From Diploptera punctata (taxonomy: Eukaryota; Arthropoda; Insecta; Blattodea; Blaberidae), in NCBI GenBank assembly GCA_030220185.1, contig JASPKZ010002332.1:1302001-1366000 (forward strand): a stretch of 64,000 nucleotides of DNA, given 5' to 3'. The notes beneath the pieces are model-generated. The model was not told where the DNA came from, searched no databases, and saw only the letters and a list, made by a program, of their open reading frames with translations. Positions within the stretch are counted from its first letter, which is position 1. Each line of letters starts with the position of its first letter. Made by a program: the position numbers and the translations under genes. Below are positions 56,300-64,000 of this stretch, one piece after another.

Positions 56300-58010
56300 A
56301 TTATGTATAAAATGGGTTGCTGGAACATTCGATCCTGGCAAAAAAATATTTTAAAATTGAAAAGATAATATTTTATTGATATATATGCATTATCTTAAAG
56401 AAAAAAGAAAGGGAAAGACATTTTTCATGTATACGATTTTATTTTCAATTTATTGGAGTTTCAAAAGATAAAAGAGCGCAAAGTGGGCTAGGAATGCTAA
56501 ATATAAGAAATAGAAAATGCAACCATAGATTACAAGTTCATCACAGAGAGGAAGCTATTGGTAAAGCTGAAAATAAAAAAGAAATAATATTTACATTTGC
56601 TTAGTGTGTATCCATCAGAAGATTAGAAATTTCGGGAGGGAAGAGAAAAACACCATGAGAGATTAAATGGCTGCACCGATGAAATTTCAACAAATTAATC
56701 TATACTAGGAAATTTAAATGCCATAATCGGCAATCAAGTAATATCAGAAAAAATCGATTTAACGAGGCAATAGTAAACAACAGTGGAATACTAATATATT
56801 TCTGATCCAAAAGTAACCTAAGGATTATTCGGTGACCATAAAATGCAATATAAGTGCAATACATTTCAGAATACCAACAATCAACAATATTAAAAGTGAA
56901 GACATTAAACTCCTTAAATATAGGCAAAGGCCACACCATTCTGTTATCAAAGATTATATTTAAAAATCCTCAACAATGAAGAAAACACTCAATTTATGAA
57001 ACAGGCTATTAAATAAAGTGTTGTTGAAGAATAAGAGTATACAGTTCTTATATAAAAAAAAAACGACTGGAAACAGCTACAATAATCAATAAAATAGAAA
57101 TTGATAAGAACTGGATTATAATAAAATATAATATTTATCAGGCGGGTATGAAGCCTGGGCCCCCAAAATATCAAAGTAAATAAGCATAATATGAACAAAA
57201 CCCAATGGTTCTGTGAAGAAATTAAGGAATTATCAAAAAAATATATTTTTTTTGCAAATGTCCAGGATTGTCTTTCGACATTCCTGGTGTTCTCTCCTGG
57301 CATGGCGTACTTGTAACCCACTTCAGAGGTGGGGCGCCTGGAAGGCGGGATTACGTTGCCCGTATGATATGACGAGTGATGATGATAGTGGTGTGCCAGG
57401 AGAGTCCCTAATCCTAAGCTTAATCTAAGATGAATATGAATGATGAATGCGATGGCCTTGTGATTTCGGGGACCGTTTGGGCCTTAAAAGTTTTCCTGAC
57501 ATTTGTCTTACAGGTGAGGAAAAACCCCGATAAAAACCTCACCCAGAAAAACTGTCCCGATCGGGGATCGAACCCGGGCCCGCTGCGTGACAAGGCAGAA
57601 CGCTACCTCGATACCACAGCGGTGGACAAAAAAGAAATATAAAGGAACGAAAACATACAGTATATTGAATATAATAATCACAAAGAAATCAGAAATTATT
57701 GGGAGGCATATATGACAAATCTTCAGAAGGGCTTCCATGGTCTTCAAAAAACAAATATGGAGAATGATTCCAAACATAAAAAGATATATGGAATAATGTA
57801 TTATTACCTATAAAATTAAACAAAAATTCGAAAAAAATATTGAACAATTTATATTCTTCTTTTGAACATGGATAAAATTATAATATTAGTTGAAGCTACT
57901 CATGAAGAAATAATTGTCACTTTGGTAAACTTGAAAAATAGAACATCCCCCAGAGAGAATGCAATAACCAATGAAATGTTGAAATATGACAGAAATTGTA
58001 TACACATCTA
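56300..58010 (+). pseudogene. Decayed LINE (endonuclease to start of reverse transcriptase), interrupted by SINE-B
   Basis: Pieces in changing frames encode KMGCWNIRSWQKN (endonuclease start), FIGVSKDKRAQSGLGML, a GDLN-like GNLNAIIGNQV, NKTQWFCEEIKELSKK, then after the SINE IIVTLVNLKNRTSPRENAIT and NEMLKYDRN (the compare-to string is NGKAPGEDGITNEML at the reverse-transcriptase start). The layout is that of an apurinic-endonuclease LINE. Many stops. Confidence 0.75.
57255..57626 (-). mobile_element. SINE-B copy inside a LINE
   Basis: The reverse strand starts TCCACCGCTGTGGTATCGAG. The 3' part GCGCCCCACCTCTGAAGTGG and GCCATGCCAGGAGAGAAC matches 22027-22379. LINE coding pieces flank both sides. 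Confidence 0.9.
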
Positions 58011-58218
58011 CACCCTCTGGCTTATATGTGAATAACTGTTTTGTTATACTGTTTTTTTATCCATTCTTTGAATGTGGACGAACCGATTTTGTTTGTATTC
58101 TTTGATTCTGTCTGTTAAGTGAATATGTTAAGCTCACTTCTAATATATTTGCTATAAGTCCTATTTTTATATTGTAACATACATTCAGCTACATGTCTCA
58201 GGAAACGCATTTCTGCAG

Positions 58219-58281
<63 letters not shown>

Positions 58282-58660
58282 GAGTTTTAGTCAAAGTCCC
58301 ATTTTCGGAGCCACAACGCAGGAACTGCCATAACATCGTAAAACTTTAATTTTGTTTCTTTCTTCGTGTATGTAAAACAACTTCTAATTGTTCCGCACAT
58401 GTATCTAAATTTATTTAAAAGTTATTTTCGAATAGCGGTTACATTAATTTAAGTATATTTAATTTCAAATTTTAATTTTAAGTATCCCAAAAAAAAAAAA
58501 CATTGATACGACTCAGTGATTCTCCAATTAGGTCTACTTCTTCAAGTTTAACTATTTATGGTTACATTTATAAAATTTTCTCTGTAATACAAATGTAAAT
58601 TTTATGACAGAACTAATACTGTTACTGGCTTTAAATTGGAAATGCATAGATGACTGGATT
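58011..58660. other. No gene. Contains a TA/GA compound microsatellite (58219-58279)
   Basis: A TA run changes to a GA run at about 58252. The remainder is AT-rich. Confidence 0.6.
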
Positions 58661-58664
58661 ATAA

Positions 58665-58890
58665 CTGTTGGCCCCGGTGGACTAGTGATTATTATGCTCA
58701 CCTCTGGTTCCGAGGTTCGTGGGTATAAATTTAAGGGAGTAAAAATTCTGAGTAAGCTTCCTCGGAAGCGAAATAAAGTGTGACATATATTTACGGAATG
58801 TAAAAGAACATCAAGCCTGAAAAGGAGGTTTTTACTATCAAATTTGAATCAAGACGCTAATCCCCTTAGTAGTCAAACCACTATCTACTT
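58665..58890 (+). mobile_element. SINE-D copy
   Basis: TTGGCCCCGGTGGACTAGTG, TTCCGAGGTTCGTGGGTA and AAAATTCTGAGTAAGCTTCC. Its B box is poorly kept. Confidence 0.7.
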
Positions 58891-59047
58891 ACTTGGATTA
58901 CACTCTGATAACATTTTCCTGCTTTTAAGGTCGGAGATCGAATTCTAGGATAGAAAAGAAATTCCTTTACTACCAATAAACTTCTCATGATTAATAAAAA
59001 AACGATTAATAACTATTTTTCTGGTTATCACAAAGTGATTTTTGCAG

Positions 59048-59255
59048 GTGATAATGGGTGGAGGTAGACGTCACTTGATGTCTACTGTAACAAAAGACCC
59101 AGAAGAAGCTGACAAAGAGGGCAGGAGGTTAGATGGTCGTAATCTTGTTGAAGACTGGCTGAGGGAGAAGAAACGACGAGGCTTACAAGCAGAATACGTG
59201 TGGAATAAGAGACAACTAGAGAAAGTTAACGCTAAAACGCTGGATCATTTGATGG
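59048..59255 (+). CDS. Alkaline phosphatase, next exon (MGGGRR to DHLMG segment)
   Basis: The exon begins in phase 0 after a TTTTTGCAG acceptor, so the junction reads ...NIN-VIMGGGRR, the standard order in this family. It continues through DPEEADKEGRRLDGRNLVED and YVWNKRQLEKVNAKTLDHLMG, matching the family pattern of a DGR/DLI helix, YVWN, then DHLLGLF. The donor GTAAGA at 59256 leaves one base of the Gly codon. The following exons, which would carry the second metal-binding Glu and the ExGRIDHxHH motif, are not visible before the window ends, so the next intron is longer than 4.7 kb. The segment is Lys/Arg-rich compared with the family. Together the three exons cover roughly a third of a typical 500-550-residue enzyme. 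Confidence 0.9.
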
Positions 59256-59409
59256 GTAAGAAATACAACCGTAAAAATTAGCTTTGAAACTGAAGACAGA
59301 CGAATGTATTATTACAGTATATTATTATTATGATTGGCTTTAAATTGTAAATGTTCGCCAAATGATTAAATTGTAAATGTAACATTAAAAGGAATCTCAT
59401 AAAACATGA

Positions 59410-59612
59410 ATAACTAACTGTCACTCTTGAAGTTGTAGGTTCATGACCACGCGGACATAAGCTATCAATACATTCCTATCCTGAGCTAATGCTTTTTAAT
59501 CATCCCCTATATAATTTACTTCCCTCAAATCATGGTAATGTTATTCTCTCATCTCAATCTTTGTCTACCAAATGGGTGTTTTCCTTCTGGTTTTGCTACA
59601 ATAAGATCGAGC
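59410..59612 (-). pseudogene. LINE-X 3' tail
   Basis: It parallels 38395-38570: GTTCATGACCACGCGGACAT, ATCCTGAGCTAATGC, TTCCCTCAAATCATGG and ACCAAATGGGTGTTTTCC. Confidence 0.8.
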
Positions 59613-59885
59613 CTTTGGTATGGATTCCCTGCAGTAGTCTCCTCCCCCCTGAAAACTAAAATGGGGGACTATTCTACCTCCGGAAAATCCCAGTGGAACC
59701 CATATCCGCGTTTCTTGACGGTTGTATTTTTACGGCTATTTTTGACTAAGGTACTTTTTTCATGTGATTTATCGCATTCGACCTGTCCGGCATGGGCAAC
59801 CATTCGGCAGCAATGCTATCGCCTGCATAGCTCTCGGGGTTATTTAGGTACACAAGCCACTCCACCATTATAAAACATGAATAGA
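59612..59885 (-). repeat. Repeat block copy (as 5846 and 20275)
   Basis: GAGCCTTTGGTATGGATTCC, CGCGTTTCTTGACGGTTGTA, TTCGGCAGCAATGCTATCGC and CACAAGCCACTCCACC. Directly abuts LINE-X. Confidence 0.8.
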
Positions 59886-59996
59886 TCCAATAATAAAATG
59901 TTTCCTTTAAACTTGAGTCTATATTTATTTGGAACCGACTGGACTTACCGCTTTTAAAATAAGCGTCAAGATTTACTTGTAATAGAGTAGGCAACA

Positions 59997-60300
59997 TCGG
60001 CCCCAGTAGACTAATTGCTTATCATGCCCGCCTCTGGTTCCGAGATTCGCGAGTTTAAACTAGGATCGGATTTTTTATTTATTTTTATTGTTTTTCCCCA
60101 GGTGTAAAAATCTTAAGTAATGCTTCTCCGGAAGGGAAGTAATGCTGTGGGTTTCGAAGTTGTATATTATATAAAAGAACCTCAAGCCTCAAATAAAACG
60201 CCTGTGAACAAAATTTGTTGACCCTTTGATGCCCAGATCTGAATTGCGACGTTAATTAATTACTGAGATATTAAAAAGCGTCGTTAAATAAAATACAACC
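59997..60300 (+). mobile_element. SINE-D copy
   Basis: CGGCCCCAGTAGACTAATTG, CCTCTGGTTCCGAGATTCGC, GAAGGGAAGTAATGCTGTGG and the AAAAAGCGTCGTTAAATAAA end. Confidence 0.75.
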
Positions 60301-60790
60301 TTCCATAGAGCTAACCACATTACATATGCATCTCGCAATTGCCTGGTTTTTGCTTCCAAAGTCTCCATGGGCATTAATGGCTTGTTATTGATGTACTTTC
60401 ACCTAAAAAAAGAGATATAACCCATAGGTCTAATCTTGCTCATTTAATCAAAATATATTCTACATTTAATAATAATCGACAACTGTATAGAATACTATCT
60501 TTAATATCCGAGTTATCTAGGTATTGTGCCCTCGACTTAAATTTGGGACCCATATTTTAAAGATGGCAACCATTATTAATAGTCAATCCAATTATTTCAT
60601 GACTATTATCCACATAATTACACTTATGAGTAAAAATAACCAAATATATTTACATAGTCCAAAAAGCATATAATTTATGTAAAATTTCGAATAGGTGTGT
60701 AAAGAGAAATATCTCCACCCGGTTAATCTCTCTACACACAAAGAATGTCATGAGATACCATGAAATAGCCTACGCCTACAGTATGATACT
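60301..60790. other. No gene or recognised repeat
   Basis: Unassigned AT-rich DNA. Confidence 0.4.
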
Positions 60791-61454
60791 GGGTGTTTCA
60801 CAATTAACTAATCATTCGAATTTTTAATTTAGCCGATTTTCTTCAGGGTGGTAGGCTTATTGAAAATTATCTACTTTTAAATATCCATTGCAATTGTTAC
60901 TTAGAAAGTTTATTTAATTCACAACAAAAATACCAGTGTTAAATTTCATAATGTATTCACCATCATTTAGGTCGACAACTCATCATGGGTCCTGGCTGTC
61001 CAAAGAAGTCACCGCCAATCGTACCTGTTTCAAACAGGTCCGTCCGACCGTTCCCTCATTAAATTACGTAACGGAGTGATTTTTACAATATGGAGTCGCC
61101 AGCACCAAGCTCAACCATCCACATATCCCATGCGGGCGATGATTTTCTGTCGGGGTTTTCTCCCTTAGCTGATGGATCCCAATTATAGCGTTGGAAACTC
61201 GCTTTCTGTCCTTGCATGACATAATGTTACCCAGGGGTCATGATGAAGGCATGCATGCATAGGACTTGGTAGGAACATGTGGCTTAACTCGAGCTTTTAA
61301 ATGGATATAGTCTTTATAAGTTATTACCTTTTTAATTATTCACCTCTAAACGGAAATATGATAAAAGAGCAGACTTTATAGCACCAAGAAATGGTATTAC
61401 TAGCAAATATGTCAGTTGTCAAATTTTTGAATGACCAGTTAATTATGAAAGACC
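60791..61454. mobile_element. Inverted-repeat element, about 665 bp
   Basis: The left GGGTGTTTCACAATTAACTA and the reversed right GGTCTTTCATAATTAACTGG continue with TCATTC, an inverted repeat of about 35 bases with mismatches. No coding content and no clear target duplication. Confidence 0.6.
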
Positions 61455-61490
61455 TGGCATATTCATTGCCGTTGATGATATGAAATATAT

Positions 61491-62218
61491 ATCATAAGTA
61501 ATGCCACGAGTGATTTCCAAATTATCGATAAATTTATTTAGAGAATTTGGAATTCAAGAGTGGCATTTGTTAGGACTATTTAACGAATAAAATTAAGCTG
61601 TTTACTCAAAAATCATTATTTAACTATAGTTATTTTAAAATAGTCATATATTTAATGTAAACGGCGATGTTTGAAAACAAATGAGAAATGATTGGTACGC
61701 TTCATTTCCTTCCTTTGTTCATCACTGCAACTAGATCATAACATTATTTATTGCCAAAGGATCGCAATATTGTAAGAATGCACCCTAGTGGAGAAATTTA
61801 TAACCAACGTATAGGTAGGCCTATTAATTAATTTGATGTCCTATGATGTAAATATATCAATTATATTTTCTGCAACATTATTTCCTTGAAAATAATTCGT
61901 TTAAGCAAGTGCAAACAGAGTTTTTTTGTGGTATAATCAATTGTTACAAATATTTTTATATTATCTATCGCATGTGCTTACTGCTGACATTCATGCACTA
62001 TATATACAATCTGGTAGCCGTATTTCTTAGTGAGTCAGTCACTGCAAAATAATGCTATGACCTATTCAGAATGTTAAAAAGGAGTAGCTTTCTTTATTAT
62101 GATAAACTTTAGTTGGTAAATTTTAGGCGAAATATGACTATGATTGGTTGTAAATAAAAAATCATTGAAATGTGATTGGTCATTGACTCCCATTTGAGGC
62201 ATGAGTTAAATAGTCATA
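61491..62218 (+). mobile_element. MITE-H copy 4
   Basis: ATAAGTAATGCCACGAGTGA, a shortened hairpin loop, GACTATTTAACG, and the far end GAGTTAAATAGTCATAA. It is collinear with 15917-16775. Confidence 0.8.
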
Positions 62219-62571
62219 AAAAATATATTTCGTATATGTCCCATTTTAGTACTTTACGATTTTACAGAGTGGCCGGAAAATGGAAGATTAGAGTAACAAG
62301 TAATGGTACTGCAATATTCAGAAAAAGGGACTCCTCTGACATCAACATTCAAATAACCATGAAAAAATGAAGTGATTTTACAAGTAAACAATTATAAATC
62401 TATATTTAGTTGTAAGCTATTATAAAGTATATAGGTTAAAATACTCAACAAAAAATTATATAGACAAATTTACTTGCAAATTATTTTCATATATTTTGAA
62501 ATTTGGTATAATTTAGTTATTTTGAATTATGAACCCGCAACATGTTTGAATATTACTATAAAGAAACATAT
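62219..62571. other. No gene or recognised repeat
   Basis: A small frame with an AG acceptor-like site near 62269 exists, but nothing supports an exon. Confidence 0.3.
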
Positions 62572-62694
62572 TTCTTCTATTCCATAGTGTTCTGCCCTAG
62601 GGCAAGTCCTTCACTGCCATCATAGCATTTTTACATGCTGCTTTGCAGTTTTACTAGGGAATTATAGGTGTGGTAGCTTCCCGTTGCTTTTCAC
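62572..62694 (-). mobile_element. SINE-A 3' fragment with 14-bp target duplication
   Basis: It contains the SINE-A 3' third (TTCCATAGTGTTCTGCCC to AGCTTCCCGTTGCTTTTCAC). ATAAAGAAACATAT occurs at 62558-62571 and 62695-62708. It is a 5'-truncated insertion. Confidence 0.8.
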
Positions 62695-63010
62695 ATAAAG
62701 AAACATATGTGATATGATAAATTGTAACTAAAACAAATTAATTTCTGAAGTTTTAGATAAAATAAAATAAAACGCTGGAAAATTATATAATATTTTTAGG
62801 CTAACCATGTTTATATTCATTGTATAATTAATATTGCCACCAAACAATATTACTATTAAGAAACATATGTTACTAACTAAAATTAATTAATTTGTTATGT
62901 TTTATTATGCAATTTTAGAATAAAACTAAGAAAAGTATAAAATATTTTGAGGCCTGCACCATGTTTATATTTACTGTACAATTAACATTGTCATCATACA
63001 AATCAATGGA
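62695..63010. repeat. Two-unit tandem repeat, period about 161 bp
   Basis: AAGAAACATATGT at 62698 and 62859, and CCATGTTTATATT at 62806 and 62968, give the same period. The units are diverged. A further partial unit lies before the SINE-A fragment. Confidence 0.65.
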
Positions 63011-63865
63011 ATATTTGCTTCTTTCAATTGTAGAAATCATACCGTACAACTCTGTTCCGCTTGTAAAATCTTTGCCCTTATCACCAACAATGTGCAGCAA
63101 AAAAAAAGTCCTACTACATCCCAAAATTAATCAAGAAATCGGAAATATTTAGGTTTTTTTTTTTTGTATTGTATGAATAAACTTTCTGATGTAATTACCA
63201 TTCTGGTATCCTATGAATAAAATGTTTTAAGTAAACTTTTTGGTTCTCAAAATATCCAAATTTCTTGGATTGTAACAAAATATCAGTACACATAAATTAT
63301 AAAGTGAAATTCAAACTACAAAATTAATGCTCACCAAATGCTATGTGCTAACATAACCTCCTTATTAGTTTGTTTTATATAATTTATGTTTCAATGGACA
63401 GAATTCCTGGTATTCTTTTTTGTATCTATGTTTCGATTTACTTAGTATTAATTTTCCCATCGGTTCATTATTTTTTCTATTTTTTTTTTTGTAGTTCAAA
63501 CATTAAACTAGCAAGAAAACCGTCTTCCATGAAAAAATTGGATCATATTTAAACTTTCATAGTGCATTCTTTGCGTGTTGAAAAAATGCCCTTGTAATGT
63601 AACATCTCGGAGTGTTTCAGAACCCGAGCTATGGATATTCAAAGATTACAAAAGTTTCTTACAAATGCCTAGACATATGCAATTCTTCAAGTGCTGCTGC
63701 ACTCTCATTGCATTACAAATAGAATAGATTACTACTTTCTTCAATTGCCTTCAGATGTCTGTATTAATGTGTCATGCATTTCATAGTGATTTTCGTTTTT
63801 TAATGTACTGCTATCACGCTATAAAGTAATATCATTGCATAAATTTACAAATGATGAAGGTGAAT
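63011..63865. other. No gene or recognised repeat
   Basis: AT-rich DNA with T-runs. The next phosphatase exon was not found. Confidence 0.4.
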
Positions 63866-63869
63866 ATTG

Positions 63870-64000
63870 GGGCACTGGTTAAGGCACTGAGCTACAAGCC
63901 GGAGGGTCGAGGGTTCAAGTCCCGTTGGGGTCAGGATTTTTAAACTGACCCAAACCCTCTGGCGGCACTATGGTCCTGGGGTCGACTCAGCCTCTAACGG
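63870..64000 (+). mobile_element. SINE-I, head and start of body (cut by window end)
   Basis: The tRNA-like head GGGGCACTGGTTAAGGCACT with GAGGGTTCAAGTCCCGTTGG is followed by CCTCTGGCGGCACTATGGTC and GTCGACTCAGCCTCTAAC, shared in reverse with 45440-45475. Confidence 0.7.

Larger units (their letters stand above)
54078..59047 (+). other. Alkaline phosphatase intron (5.0 kb)
   Basis: The intron runs from donor GTGAGT to acceptor TTTGCAG. It contains a SINE-I-like piece right after the exon (54122-54220), SINE-D pieces, a 120-bp foldback, a LINE with a nested SINE-B (56300-58010) and a SINE-D near the 3' end. Confidence 0.75.

Noticed and set aside
62176..62370. Small frame with AG before AGTGGCCGG as a host exon
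   Set aside because: Overlaps the end of MITE-H and has no recognised domain or matching neighbour exon.
1..64000. CRISPR array, bacterial operon or prophage
   Set aside because: No regularly spaced repeats with unique spacers. Introns, SINEs and LINEs show animal DNA; the regular repeats are microsatellites.

Overview
This is a gene-poor, AT-rich, intron-rich animal window crowded with transposable elements. Spliceosomal introns, very long introns, insect-type gag and LINE proteins, and an insect-like alkaline phosphatase point to a large arthropod genome. A cockroach or other blattodean is my best guess, from the look of its tRNA-derived SINEs; this is inference, not proof.

Only two loci look like host protein-coding genes. 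(1) On the minus strand an unrecognised, Ser/Glu-rich protein is encoded by two exons, 23543-23207 and 4746-4208. They are separated by an 18.5 kb intron and join in phase to give 291 residues. (2) On the plus strand three internal exons of a secreted or membrane alkaline phosphatase (44886-45060, 53899-54077, 59048-59255) join in phase. The exons before and after them were not found in the window. The two genes diverge from the 23.5-44.9 kb interval.

Nearly everything else recognisable is mobile. Labels used below: LINE-X, the commonest LINE, with nine mostly 3'-end copies; LINE-Y, -Z and others as single pieces; an R2-like restriction-endonuclease domain at 9.8-10.5 kb; a nearly complete but pol-deleted LTR retrotransposon (10806-14611) with 908-bp LTRs and a 4-bp target duplication; a 2.25 kb DNA transposon (35106-37360) with CACTG termini and a broken multi-frame gene; a decayed Tigger/pogo-like element around 15.2-17.7 kb with other repeats nested inside; a mariner-like deletion derivative (30342-31019); several short inverted-repeat elements (MITEs); a four-copy hairpin-ended repeat (MITE-H); and at least six tRNA-derived SINE families (SINE-A/B, C/D, E, F, G, I). 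Many of these have clear target-site duplications. Microsatellites of TA, AAT, GA and GT are common, and SINE-A copies sit inside some of them.

Layout: 0-10.5 kb SINE/LINE/MITE mix with the last exon of gene 1; 10.8-14.6 kb LTR element; 15.2-20.3 kb nested Tigger, MITE-H, LINE-X and SINE-A; 20.6-23.5 kb hAT-like MITE, SINEs and the first exon of gene 1; 23.5-30 kb mostly featureless AT-rich DNA; 30-39 kb mariner-like, LINE and CACTG elements; 39-44.9 kb sparse; 44.9-59.3 kb the alkaline phosphatase exons with TE-filled introns; 59.3-64 kb downstream intron DNA with repeats.
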